A DNA stretch of 64,000 nucleotides from Mesorhizobium carmichaelinearum (GTDB taxonomy: Bacteria; Pseudomonadota; Alphaproteobacteria; Rhizobiales; Rhizobiaceae). Under the pieces are notes generated by a model, which saw only the letters and a program-made list of their open reading frames with translations, was not told the DNA's origin and ran no database searches. Below are positions 50,443-58,881 of this stretch, piece after piece (within the stretch, counting starts at the first letter, position 1; every line of letters starts with the position of its first letter). Where the stretch lies: the NCBI RefSeq assembly GCF_900199455.1, contig NZ_FZQR01000022.1, positions 21,378 through 85,377 on the forward strand, read 5' to 3'. The position numbers were made by a program, and so were the translations under genes.

Positions 50443-51528
50443 ATGGCAGGCAAAGGCTTCGAGCCGGACGTTAAAGTCCGCACGAAAGAATACAAGATCG
50501 GCTGCGTCGGCGCCGGCATGATTATGGCCGAGTGCCATCTGGCCGCCTACAAGGAAGCCGGCTTTCCCGTCGTAGCGATCGCCTCGCGCACGCGGGCGAA
50601 TGCTCAGAAGGTTGCGACCCGCTGGGGCATCCCGACCGTGCACGACACGCCGGAACGGCTGATCGAGGACGAGACTGTCGACATTATCGACCTGGCCTTT
50701 CCGCCCGACCTGCAGCCGGCGCTGATCCGCCATGCGCTGAAGCAGAAGCACATCAAGGCGATCCTGGCGCAGAAGCCTTTGGCGCTATCGGTCGAGGAGG
50801 CCGTCAAGCTGCGCGACGAGGCGGCGAAGGCCGGCAAGATCCTCTCGGTCAACCAGAACATGCGCTACGACCAGTCGATGCGCGTCTTGAAGCAGATCAT
50901 GGACAGTGGCGCGCTGGGCGACATCGTCTTCGCGCAGATCGACATGCACGCCATCCCGCACTGGCAGACGTTCCTTCAGGATTACGACCGGCTGACGCTC
51001 GCCAATATGAGCGTGCATCATCTCGACGTGCTGCGCTTCCTGTTCGGCGATCCCGATGAGATCACGACACTCACGCGGAAAGACCCGCGCACGACATTCG
51101 ATCATTCCGACGGCATCACCGTCTCGACGCTGCGCTTCCCCTCGGGTGTGCTCGCCGTGTCGCTGGAGGATGTCTGGTCCGGCCCGCGCCAGGAGGGATA
51201 CAAGGACGACCAGCACATCAACTGGCGTGTCGACGGCACCAAGGGCGTCGCCAAGGGCACGATCGGCTGGCCGACGGGTGCTGCCTCCACGCTGACCTAT
51301 GCTTCGGCCGAGACCACCGGCGGCGAGTGGGTGACCCCTAGCTGGGACACGATGTGGTTCCCGCATGCCTTCATCGGCGTGATGGAGCAGCTACAGCACG
51401 CGGTGAAGACCGGCATGCCGCCGGCGCTTTCCGTCGCCGACAACGTCAAGACCATGGCGCTGGTCGAGGCGGGCTATCGCTCGATGGCGTCGGGCCGCAC
51501 GGTCAAGCTTTCCGAAATCGCTATCTGA
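50443..51528 (+). CDS. Gfo/Idh/MocA-family dehydrogenase (MocA-like)
   Basis: A start at 50443 is favoured by GGAGGA just upstream; ATG 50404 overlaps the previous stop and is an alternative. The 361-residue protein has an N-terminal Rossmann fold (KIGCVGAGMIMAECHLAAYKEAG), IDLAFPPDLQPALIRHALKQKHIKAILAQKPLALSVEEA with the catalytic E/Q-K-P motif (here QKPLA), and a C-terminal GFO domain with SVHHLDVLRFLFG. It oxidises a hydroxyl of a sugar, inositol or inosamine with NAD(P). In rhizopine clusters mocA is of this family. Usual EKP is replaced by QKP. Confidence 0.8.
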   Translation: MAGKGFEPDVKVRTKEYKIGCVGAGMIMAECHLAAYKEAGFPVVAIASRTRANAQKVATRWGIPTVHDTPERLIEDETVDIIDLAFPPDLQPALIRHALKQKHIKAILAQKPLALSVEEAVKLRDEAAKAGKILSVNQNMRYDQSMRVLKQIMDSGALGDIVFAQIDMHAIPHWQTFLQDYDRLTLANMSVHHLDVLRFLFGDPDEITTLTRKDPRTTFDHSDGITVSTLRFPSGVLAVSLEDVWSGPRQEGYKDDQHINWRVDGTKGVAKGTIGWPTGAASTLTYASAETTGGEWVTPSWDTMWFPHAFIGVMEQLQHAVKTGMPPALSVADNVKTMALVEAGYRSMASGRTVKLSEIAI

Positions 51529-51583
51529 TCACCGCAACTGAAACACCAGACAACTGAATCGCTTACAGGGAGGAATTCACACC

Positions 51584-52498
51584 ATGATGCAGGCAGGTAT
51601 TTTCACGGGCTACTTCCCGTACGGACTCGAAGAGACGGCGAAGAAGATCCGCGGGCTCGGCTTCAACACAGTGCAGCTCGACCTGCATTTTCGGGATGTC
51701 GACCTGTCGGCCGGGCAGATCACCAAGGACAAGGCGAAGAAGGTGCGCGACGTCTTCCGCGACCACAATCTGCCGGTCTGCTGCGTGTCGGGCTACACCA
51801 ACATCATCCATCCCGACAAGGCTGAGCGCGACAAGCGCGTCGGTTATCTCAAGGAGATCATCCGCAACGCCCGCCATTTCGGTTCGCCTTACGTGATCTC
51901 GGAAACCGGCACCTACAATACCGAATCCGACTGGGTGCATCACCCCAAGAACAAGACCGAGGAAGGGTTCGAGGAGTGCCGCAAGGTGATCGCCGATCTG
52001 GCCCAGACGGCCTACGATCATGGCGCGGTGTTCCTGCTCGAAACCTATGTCAACAACGTCGTCGGCTCGGTCGAGGAGACGGTGAAGATGTTCGCGCAGG
52101 TCGACCATCCCGGCCTCGGCCTGTTGATGGATCCGACCAACTATTTCGAGACGCACAACATCGACAGGATGGACCAGATCCTCAACCAGGTGTTCGACAC
52201 GCTGACCGACAAGATCAAGATCGCTCACGCCAAGGACGTCAAGCGTTCGGGCGACGACAAGTCGGAGAAGCACGCCGATATCGGCGACGCCGATGCGATG
52301 GAAAGCCACACCTTCCGCGGCGTCGGCGAGATCGAACTGCCGGCGCCGGGCCTCGGCTCGCTGAATTACGACCTCTATCTCAAGCGACTGGCGGAAAAGC
52401 ACCCGAACATCCCGGTCATCATCGAGCATCTGTCGGAAGACGACGTGCCGCGCGCCAAGACATTCCTCGACGGGAAGTTCCGCGCCAACGGGCTTTGA
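51584..52498 (+). CDS. Sugar phosphate isomerase/epimerase (TIM barrel, MocC/IolE-like)
   Basis: The 304-residue protein is an AP_endonuc_2-type TIM barrel: GIFTGYFPYGLEETAKKIRGLGFNTVQLDL at the start, NARHFGSPYVISETGTYN, GAVFLLETYVNNVVGSVEE, GLLMDPTNYFETHN and IKIAHAKDVKRSG, which hold the Glu, Asp and His of the usual metal site. Relatives isomerise or dehydrate keto-sugars and keto-inositols (IolE, IolI); MocC of rhizopine catabolism is of this type as I recall. GGAGGAATTC precedes the start. Probably it handles the keto product of the dehydrogenase encoded upstream. Confidence 0.8.
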   Translation: MMQAGIFTGYFPYGLEETAKKIRGLGFNTVQLDLHFRDVDLSAGQITKDKAKKVRDVFRDHNLPVCCVSGYTNIIHPDKAERDKRVGYLKEIIRNARHFGSPYVISETGTYNTESDWVHHPKNKTEEGFEECRKVIADLAQTAYDHGAVFLLETYVNNVVGSVEETVKMFAQVDHPGLGLLMDPTNYFETHNIDRMDQILNQVFDTLTDKIKIAHAKDVKRSGDDKSEKHADIGDADAMESHTFRGVGEIELPAPGLGSLNYDLYLKRLAEKHPNIPVIIEHLSEDDVPRAKTFLDGKFRANGL

Positions 52499-52564
52499 GA
52501 TGCAATGGCGCTGCCTTTCAAAGGCGCCGCCGGCACTTGCACGACACGAAGTGGAGGAAACGAT

Positions 52565-53509
52565 ATGTTGAAATTCGCATTGAAATTGGCGGCCGCGGCG
52601 ACGCTGCTTGCCGGCGTAGCGCTTGGTTCGGCCGCACAGGCGCAGGACGGCCAGAAGACGTTCTACCTGCTGTCGCATGGCGGTCCGTCGGATGCGTTCT
52701 GGATCGACTGGAACGCCGGCGCCACGAAAGCCTGCGACCAGCTCAAGGTGACCTGCAAGATCTCCTTCAGCGGCGGCGACATGGCGGCGCAGAAGGAGGC
52801 CTTCAACTCGGCATTGGCGGCCAAGCCCGACGGCATCGCCACGACCTCGGCGCAGCCCGGCCTGTGGACCGAGGAAGTGAAGGCGGCCAAGGCGGCCGGC
52901 ATTCCGATCGTGTTCTTCAACACCGACGATCCGGCGACCGGGCGCCAGGCCTATGTCGGCGCCGACCTCAAGGAAGCCGGCGCCATCTGGGCGAAGTACC
53001 TGGTCGACCACAAGATGGTGAAGCAGGGCGACAAAGTGTTCCTGCCGGTGGAAGTTCCCGGCGCCAGCTACCAGCAGCTGGAAACCGAAGGCATCGCCAG
53101 CGTTTTCGACCCGCTCGGGATCAAATATGACGTCGTCGATTGCGGCACCGATCCGGCCGGCATCATCGCCAAGATGACCGATTACATGGTCGCCAACAAT
53201 CCGCCGGCGATCATCGCGCTCGGCGATTCCGTGGCGGCCAGCGTCAAGCGTGTGTTCGACGGCGCCGGCGTTGCGGCCGGCAAGATCCCTGTCGTCGGCT
53301 GGGGCAATTCCAAGGAGACGGCGCAGGCCGTCAAGGATGGCTTCGTCAATGCCGCCGCCTGGCAGTATCCGTCGGCGCAGGGCTTCATGCCGGTGGCGCT
53401 GCTCGGGCTCGCCGCCTCGGGCGAACCGATCGGCTACGACATCCACACTTTCGGTCTCTACGACGCCTCCAGCGTCGACCCGATCCTGAAGCTCTACGAC
53501 AAGAAGTGA
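52565..53509 (+). CDS. CUT2-type sugar-binding protein (MocB/RbsB-like)
   Basis: The start at 52565 (MLKFALKLAAAATLLAGVALG) follows GGAGGAAACG. The 314-residue protein has a signal peptide and a Peripla_BP_4 domain: KTFYLLSHGGPSDAFWIDWNAGATKAC, DGIATTSAQPGLWTEEVKAAKAAGIPIVFFNTDDP, and ALGDSVAASVKRVFDGAGV. It delivers a sugar- or inositol-like ligand to the permease encoded next. A hairpin follows the gene. MocB of rhizopine operons is a binding protein of this class. Confidence 0.85.
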   Translation: MLKFALKLAAAATLLAGVALGSAAQAQDGQKTFYLLSHGGPSDAFWIDWNAGATKACDQLKVTCKISFSGGDMAAQKEAFNSALAAKPDGIATTSAQPGLWTEEVKAAKAAGIPIVFFNTDDPATGRQAYVGADLKEAGAIWAKYLVDHKMVKQGDKVFLPVEVPGASYQQLETEGIASVFDPLGIKYDVVDCGTDPAGIIAKMTDYMVANNPPAIIALGDSVAASVKRVFDGAGVAAGKIPVVGWGNSKETAQAVKDGFVNAAAWQYPSAQGFMPVALLGLAASGEPIGYDIHTFGLYDASSVDPILKLYDKK

Positions 53510-53517
53510 GAAAAGCA

Positions 53518-53543
53518 GCGCCCGCTGCGAAAGCGGCGGGCGC
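53518..53543 (+). terminator. Attenuator-like hairpin after the CUT2 binding-protein gene
   Basis: GCGCCCGC and GCGGGCGC pair around TGCGAAAGCG, followed by CTTTC. It lies between binding protein and permease genes and probably gives differential expression. Confidence 0.7.
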
Positions 53544-53552
53544 CTTTCAAGC

Positions 53553-54572
53553 ATGGTTCAAACAGTCATGACGATTACCGCAGAAGACGAAATGCCCGTC
53601 GGGAAACGCAGATCGAGCCTGATACGCTCGCCGCAATTCTCCTCGCTCGTCATCCTCATCGTCCTGCTGGCGGTGTTCGCCATCGTTGACCGCAATTTCC
53701 TGTCGCCGCTCAACATCTCCAACATGATGGCGTTCCTGCCCGAGCTCGGCATCATCGCACTCGGCATGACGTTGCTTCTGACGGCGGGCGAATTCGACCT
53801 GTCCGTCGGCGCCGTCTTCGGACTGGCGCCGGTGGTAGTGATGCTGCTGGTGCAGAATGGCGGCTGGGATATCGGCATCGCGTTGCTGGCCGGGCTTGTC
53901 CTGTGCATCGCGATCGGCGCGATCAACGGGCTGATCGTCACCAAGATCGGCATCTCGTCCTTCCTGGTGACGCTGTCGATGCTGCTCGTCGTGCGCGGCG
54001 CGGCGCTCTACATCACGCAGGGCTTTCCGCTGAAATCCTGGGACCAGCCCGGCTTCTTCGTCACGCTGCTGGCCGGCAGTTTGAACATCGGCTCGTTCCG
54101 CTTCTACACCTCGCTGTGGTGGTTCATCGGCCTGTCGCTGTTTGCCATCTACATCCTGCGCTACGCCAAGCTCGGCAACTGGATCAGCGCCATCGGCTCC
54201 AATCGCAACGCGGCGGTGGCGCGTGGCGTGCCGGCCGATACGGTCAAGATCTGGCTGTTCATCGCGACCTCGGTGCTGGCCGGCCTTGCCGGCATGATCA
54301 GCGCCTTCCGCATCTCCGCCGCTTCGCCGGTGGCCGGCACCGGCTACGAGCTGGAGGTCATCGCCATGGTGGTGGTCGGCGGCACGGCGCTGACCGGGGG
54401 GCGCGGCACCATCCTCGGCACCATCGTCGGCGCGTTGATGCTGCGCGCCATCCGCAACGGCATCGTGCTGATCGGCGTGCCGGGGCTCGCCTACAACATC
54501 TTCGTCGGCCTCATCATCCTGGCCATGCTCATCCTGCACGCTTTGCTGCAGAAGAACGCCGCAAGGAGCTGA
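53553..54572 (+). CDS. CUT2-type ABC permease (RbsC-like)
   Basis: The 339-residue protein has eight to ten membrane segments and the family blocks GIIALGMTLLLTAGEFDLSVGAVFG, IGAINGLIVTKIGISSFLVTLSMLLVVRGAALY, AIGSNRNAAVARGVPADTVK and VVVGGTALTGGRGTILGTIVGALML. The GEFDLSVG and GGTALxGGxG motifs are the RbsC signature. The start is ATG 53553, or ATG 53568 (MTITAEDE). It forms a homodimeric channel with the single-domain ATPase encoded next. Confidence 0.85.
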   Translation: MVQTVMTITAEDEMPVGKRRSSLIRSPQFSSLVILIVLLAVFAIVDRNFLSPLNISNMMAFLPELGIIALGMTLLLTAGEFDLSVGAVFGLAPVVVMLLVQNGGWDIGIALLAGLVLCIAIGAINGLIVTKIGISSFLVTLSMLLVVRGAALYITQGFPLKSWDQPGFFVTLLAGSLNIGSFRFYTSLWWFIGLSLFAIYILRYAKLGNWISAIGSNRNAAVARGVPADTVKIWLFIATSVLAGLAGMISAFRISAASPVAGTGYELEVIAMVVVGGTALTGGRGTILGTIVGALMLRAIRNGIVLIGVPGLAYNIFVGLIILAMLILHALLQKNAARS

Positions 54573-54574
54573 CG

Positions 54575-55351
54575 ATGGACGTGCTGCGGTTGCAGAACCT
54601 GCAAAAATCCTTCGGCAGCGTGTGCGCGCTGAAGAATGCCTCGCTGACACTGCGGGAAGGCGAGGTGGTGGCGCTGCTCGGCGACAATGGCGCCGGCAAA
54701 TCGACGCTGATCAAGGCGATCTCGGGCGTATTCCCGGTCGACCGCGGCGACATCTTTGTGCGTGGCGAGAAGGTCTCGATCCGTTCGACCCGCGATGCGA
54801 TGGATCTCGGCATCGAGACCATCCACCAGGACACGTCGCTGGCGCCCGACCTCAGCATCGCGCGCAATCTTTTCCTCGGGCGCGAGCCGGTCAATTTCGG
54901 CTGGCTCGGCGTGTTCGCGCCGCTTGACCTTGCGAAGTTGCGCAAGGCCGCCTCGGAAGTGCTCAAGCGTGTCGGCATCTCGAAGAAACTCGACGCCGAT
55001 GCGCTGGTCTCGACGCTGTCAGGCGGCGAACGCCAGTCGATCGCCATTTCGCGCGCCATGCAGTTCGCCGCCAAGGTGATCATCCTGGACGAGCCGACCA
55101 ACAATCTCGGCGTCGAGGAGACCCATGGCGTGCTGCGCTTCGTCAAGGAGGTGCGTGACGCCGGCCATTCGGTGCTGCTCATCACCCACAACATCCATCA
55201 CGTGTTCCAGGTCGCCGACCGCATCATCGTCATGCGGCGCGGCGAAATCGTCGCCGAACAGATCGTCGCCGACACCGATCTTCTGACCGTGGAAAGCATC
55301 ATCACCGGCGCCGACATGTCGGCCCTGCTCAAGGAGGCGAGGGCAAAGTGA
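54575..55351 (+). CDS. CUT2-type ABC ATPase, single domain
   Basis: The 258-residue protein has Walker A LLGDNGAGKSTLIK (about 36-49), IHQDTSLAPDLS, signature LSGGERQSIAISRA, Walker B VIILDEPTNNLGV and H-loop LLITHNIHHVFQVADR. Unlike RbsA it has one ATPase domain, as in the FrcA type. G-D-N-G-A-G-K-S-T is characteristic of the CUT2 branch. It follows the permease by two bases and completes the importer together with the binding protein. Confidence 0.9.
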   Translation: MDVLRLQNLQKSFGSVCALKNASLTLREGEVVALLGDNGAGKSTLIKAISGVFPVDRGDIFVRGEKVSIRSTRDAMDLGIETIHQDTSLAPDLSIARNLFLGREPVNFGWLGVFAPLDLAKLRKAASEVLKRVGISKKLDADALVSTLSGGERQSIAISRAMQFAAKVIILDEPTNNLGVEETHGVLRFVKEVRDAGHSVLLITHNIHHVFQVADRIIVMRRGEIVAEQIVADTDLLTVESIITGADMSALLKEARAK

Positions 55352-55361
55352 AGGGCGTCGC

Positions 55362-56543
55362 ATGGTAGAGCTCTACGGCAAGACGCTGTCGCGAAGGCAA
55401 GTGGCCGAGCGGTCCGGCATGCTGTCGCAATTCGCCGGCGTGCGGCTGATGACGCTTGGCGATGGCGTGGAACGCGGCATCCGCATGCTGGAATTCCGCA
55501 CCGGCTCGGGCCTGCGCTTCACCGCGCTGGTCGACCGGGCGCTTGATATCTCTGACTGTGACTTCAAGGGTCAGGCGATCGGCTGGCATTCGCCGAGCGG
55601 CTTTCGCCATCCCGGCCTGCACGACTACGAGGGGGAGAGCGGGCTCGCCTGGGCACGTTCCTTTTCAGGCCTGCTGGTCACCTGCGGTCTAGACCACATA
55701 TTGGGCCGTGAAGAGGTGCCGGCCGAGAGCTTCAACTATCCCGGCAAGAAGACCGTGACCCATTCGCTGCACGGCCGCGTCGGCACGATCCCGGCACGGC
55801 TGACCGGCTATGGCGAGCGCTGGGAGGGCGACCGCTGCGTGCTGTGGGCCGAAGGCATCGTCCAGCAATCGGCGGTGTTCGGCGAGGATCTGCATCTCAT
55901 CCGCCGCATCGAGGCCGATGTCGGCGGCAACGAGATCCGGCTTTCCGACCGCATCGTCAATCACGGCTTCAACCGCACGCCGCATATGTATTTCTACCAC
56001 GTCAATGTCAGCCATCCCTTGCTCGACGTGGGCTCGCGCTATCTGGCGCCGATCCGCGACGTGGTCTGGGCCGGCCATGCCGGCGAGCGCTATGAGGCGC
56101 AGAAGGTCGGCTACCGCACGGCGCCGGCGCCACAGCTGGGGTTCAGCGAGCAGGTCTGGCAGCATGAGATGGGCGCCGACGCAAAGGGGCAAGTGCCGGT
56201 GGCGGTGGTCAACGACCGGCTCGGCCTTGGCTTCGAAGTGGTGACGCGCAAGGATCAGCTGCCTTGCGCCTATCAATGGCAGAATTTCCAGGCCGGGCAG
56301 TATGCGCTGGGCATAGAGCCGTCGACGCATCATGTGCTCGGCGATCTCGCCGCGCGCGAACGCGGCGAGATGATCTGGCTGGAGCATGGCGAAGCCCGGT
56401 CCTACGATGCGGTGTTCCGGGTGCTCGACGGTGCTGGTGAGATTGCCGCGGCCGAAGGCAGGATCGCGGCCATCGCCCGCCAGCCCGAGCAGGACTATCC
56501 CAGGCCTTCCGGCACCTTTCCAGGACTGGCGGGCAGGGCATGA
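55362..56543 (+). CDS. DUF4432-family aldose 1-epimerase-like protein
   Basis: The 393-residue protein has the galactose-mutarotase-like beta-sandwich pattern of DUF4432: RGIRMLEFRTGSGLRFTALVDRALDISDCDFKGQAIGWHSPSGF, GLLVTCGLDHIL, SLHGRVGTIPA and HMYFYHVNVSHPLLD. The RALDIS and HGRVG motifs are family markers. Such proteins bind sugars and are thought to epimerise or mutarotate them; few are characterised. It lies between the CUT2 importer and the MocD-like gene, consistent with shaping the imported or intermediate ring compound. Confidence 0.8.
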   Translation: MVELYGKTLSRRQVAERSGMLSQFAGVRLMTLGDGVERGIRMLEFRTGSGLRFTALVDRALDISDCDFKGQAIGWHSPSGFRHPGLHDYEGESGLAWARSFSGLLVTCGLDHILGREEVPAESFNYPGKKTVTHSLHGRVGTIPARLTGYGERWEGDRCVLWAEGIVQQSAVFGEDLHLIRRIEADVGGNEIRLSDRIVNHGFNRTPHMYFYHVNVSHPLLDVGSRYLAPIRDVVWAGHAGERYEAQKVGYRTAPAPQLGFSEQVWQHEMGADAKGQVPVAVVNDRLGLGFEVVTRKDQLPCAYQWQNFQAGQYALGIEPSTHHVLGDLAARERGEMIWLEHGEARSYDAVFRVLDGAGEIAAAEGRIAAIARQPEQDYPRPSGTFPGLAGRA

Positions 56544-56619
56544 GTGACACATTTATCCAAAGCAAGCCCTCCGGCCGGCGAACCGGATTGCCAGCGGTGC
56601 ATGACGATTGGAGGTCGAT

Positions 56620-57711
56620 GTGACGACGATGGCAAAAAAGCGCGATTACAGCCTGGTCGGCGAAAGCACGCGGGCCGCGATCGAGACCGGACTTGCCTCG
56701 GCCGAGTGGTATCACACCGACGTGCCGCGCAAGGCGATGAAGGAGCTTATGCAGCGCTCCGACGGCCCGGCGATCCGCGACACCATCATCTGGCTCGCTG
56801 TCATTGTGGCTTCGGCCGCCGGCATCGTCTGGTTCTGGGGCACGTGGTGGGTGCTGCCGTTCCTGTTCGTCTACGGCGTGCTCTACGGCTCGTCGAGCGA
56901 CTCGCGCTGGCACGAATGCGGCCACGGCACGGCCTTCCGCACGCGCTGGATGAACGATGTCGTCTACCACATCGCCTCCTTCATGCTGATGCGCAATCCC
57001 GTGCAATGGCGCTGGAGCCATGCCCGCCACCACACCGACACCATCATCGTCGGCCGCGACGCCGAGATCGCCGTGATGCGCCCGCCGGACCTGTTGAAGG
57101 CGGCGCTGGCCTTCACCGGCATTCTCGACTTCCGCTATTCGCTGCCGACGCTGGTGCGCCAGGCCTTTGGCACATTGTCGGACGAAGAGAAGAGCTACAT
57201 ACCCGAGATGGAACAGCACAAGGCGGTGGTCGCCGCCCGCTGGCACGTCGCCATCTATGTCGCGACGATCGCGCTTGCGATCGCGCTGAAATCATGGATA
57301 CCGCTGGTGCTGATCGGCCTGCCGCGCCTCTACGGCACCTGGCATATGGTGACGACTGGCCTGCTGCAGCATATCGGGCTCGCCGACAATGTCGTCGACC
57401 ACCGGCTCAACACCCGCACCGTCTACATGAACCCGATCAGCCGGTTCATCTACTGGAACATGAACTACCATGTCGAACATCACATGTTTCCCATGGTGCC
57501 GTATCACGCGCTGCCCAGCCTGCACGAACTGATCAAGCACGATCTGCCCGAGCCGAACCCGTCCATGTGGCATGCCTATCGCGAGGTCTGGCCGGTGCTG
57601 CTGCGGCAGCTGAGATACGAGGATTTTTACCTCAAGCGCGAATTGCCGCCGACGGCCAGGCCCTATCGCGGCGAGTTCCACGAGGTCGATATGTCGGCGG
57701 CGGCCGAATAG
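56620..57711 (+). CDS. MocD-like non-heme diiron oxygenase/desaturase
   Basis: The start is GTG 56620 (five bases after GGAGG) or ATG 56629. The 363-residue membrane protein has the eight-His diiron motifs of the fatty-acid desaturase/AlkB family: WHECGHGT (about 97-104), WSHARHHTDT (about 132-141) and NYHVEHHMFP (about 281-290), and hydrophobic segments before and between them. MocD of rhizopine catabolism is a protein of this family that with ferredoxin MocE and a reductase removes the O-methyl group of 3-O-methyl-scyllo-inosamine. The adjoining mocE and moc-type genes support that call. Confidence 0.8.
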   Translation: MTTMAKKRDYSLVGESTRAAIETGLASAEWYHTDVPRKAMKELMQRSDGPAIRDTIIWLAVIVASAAGIVWFWGTWWVLPFLFVYGVLYGSSSDSRWHECGHGTAFRTRWMNDVVYHIASFMLMRNPVQWRWSHARHHTDTIIVGRDAEIAVMRPPDLLKAALAFTGILDFRYSLPTLVRQAFGTLSDEEKSYIPEMEQHKAVVAARWHVAIYVATIALAIALKSWIPLVLIGLPRLYGTWHMVTTGLLQHIGLADNVVDHRLNTRTVYMNPISRFIYWNMNYHVEHHMFPMVPYHALPSLHELIKHDLPEPNPSMWHAYREVWPVLLRQLRYEDFYLKRELPPTARPYRGEFHEVDMSAAAE

Positions 57712-57725
57712 CTGAGGAGACCGAT

Positions 57726-58037
57726 ATGGCCGATTGGGTTGAAGCGTGCGCGGTGGATGATGTCGAGGAAGAGGATGTCATCCGCTTCGATCATGGCGGC
57801 CGCAGCTTCGCGGTCTACCGCTCGCCGGATGACGAGTTCTTCGCCACCGACGGCTACTGCACGCATGAGAAGGCGCATCTGGCCGACGGGCTGGTGATGG
57901 ACGACATCATCGAATGCCCCAAGCACAACGGCCGCTTCAACTACAAGACAGGTGCTGCCAAGGGCGCGCCGGTCTGCGTCAATCTCGCGACCTATCCGGT
58001 CAAGATCGAGGCCGGTAAGGTGATGATCCAGATCTGA
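57726..58037 (+). CDS. mocE: MocE-family Rieske 2Fe-2S ferredoxin
   Basis: The 103-residue protein has Rieske ligands Cys45 and His47 (GYCTHEKAHLADG) and Cys64 and His67 (ECPKHNGRF), C-x-H-x16-C-x2-H. Length and sequence (starting MADWVEACAVDDVEEEDVIRFDHGG) match the MocE family. It passes electrons to the membrane oxygenase encoded 14 bases upstream. No ferredoxin reductase (MocF) gene is found in the window, so a reductase encoded elsewhere must serve it. Confidence 0.9.
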   Translation: MADWVEACAVDDVEEEDVIRFDHGGRSFAVYRSPDDEFFATDGYCTHEKAHLADGLVMDDIIECPKHNGRFNYKTGAAKGAPVCVNLATYPVKIEAGKVMIQI

Positions 58038-58077
58038 CGCGCCGCAACCGATCCAGCATCACAGAGGGGACGTTTTA

Positions 58078-58881
58078 ATGAGCCGAAAGAGACCGACCGT
58101 CGCCGATCTGCGCGCGATGAAGGGTAAGCGCCAGCTGACCATGCTGCGCGTGCTGACGCTCGACGAGGCGGAGGCCGCCGAGCGGGCAGGGGTCGATATC
58201 GTCTCAGTGCCGCCCGAACTTGTGCTCAACCCGCAGTACCGCGATGCCGCGCCCAGCCTGTTCACCATGCCGGGCGAAAACTTCTTCGAGATCGGCACGG
58301 CGGATGATTTCGTCCGCTGGGCCTTCCGGCTCTACAAGGCGAGCGCCGACGCGGTCTATTGCAGCGCCGGCTATGCCACCATCAAGCGCATGGCCGACGA
58401 TGCCATCCCCGTCATCGGCCATGTCGGCCTCATTCCCTCCCGCGCCACCTGGACCGGCGGCTTCAAGGCGGTCGGCAAGACCGCCGACACCGCCCTCCAG
58501 GTTTTCGAGGCGGTGAAGCAATTGGAGGCGGCCGGCGCCATCGGCGCCGAGATCGAAGTGGTGCCGGTCGAAGTGGCCAAGGCGATTTCGGAGCGCACCT
58601 CGCTGATCATGCTGTCGATGGGGGCAGGCACCGGCTGCGACGCGCAATATCTGTTCGCCGACGACATCCTTGGCCAGAACCGGGGCCACATGCCGCGCCA
58701 CTCCAAGGTCTACCGCAATTTCGCCGCCGAGTATGACCGGCTGCAGGCGGAGCGGGTGGCTGCCTTCTCCGAATATGTCGCCGACGTCAACAGCGGCACC
58801 TATCCCGAGGACAGGCACATCGTGCACATGGACCCGGCCGAGCTCAGCCTGTTCATGAAAAAGGTTGACGCAAAGAGCTGA
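58078..58881 (+). CDS. PanB-like ketopantoate hydroxymethyltransferase paralog
   Basis: The 267-residue protein is a PanB-type TIM barrel: MSRKRPTVADLRAMKGKRQLTMLRVLTLDEAEAAERAGVDIVS at the start, VIGHVGLIPSRATWTGGFKAVGKTADTALQVFEAVKQLEAAGA and AISERTSLIMLSMGAGTGCDAQYLFADDILG. The G-H-V-G-L-x-P and S-M-G-A-G-x-x-C-D motifs are family markers. The metal Asp pair and N-terminal part differ from true PanB, so it may use a different 2-oxo acid. PanB moves a one-carbon unit from methylene-tetrahydrofolate. AGAGGGGA precedes the start. It ends the long operon. Confidence 0.75.
   Translation: MSRKRPTVADLRAMKGKRQLTMLRVLTLDEAEAAERAGVDIVSVPPELVLNPQYRDAAPSLFTMPGENFFEIGTADDFVRWAFRLYKASADAVYCSAGYATIKRMADDAIPVIGHVGLIPSRATWTGGFKAVGKTADTALQVFEAVKQLEAAGAIGAEIEVVPVEVAKAISERTSLIMLSMGAGTGCDAQYLFADDILGQNRGHMPRHSKVYRNFAAEYDRLQAERVAAFSEYVADVNSGTYPEDRHIVHMDPAELSLFMKKVDAKS

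Noticed and set aside
51563..53554. Minus-strand frame of 663 codons opposite the isomerase and CUT2 binding-protein genes
   Set aside because: Same antisense artefact; it spans two independent sense genes and their ribosome sites.
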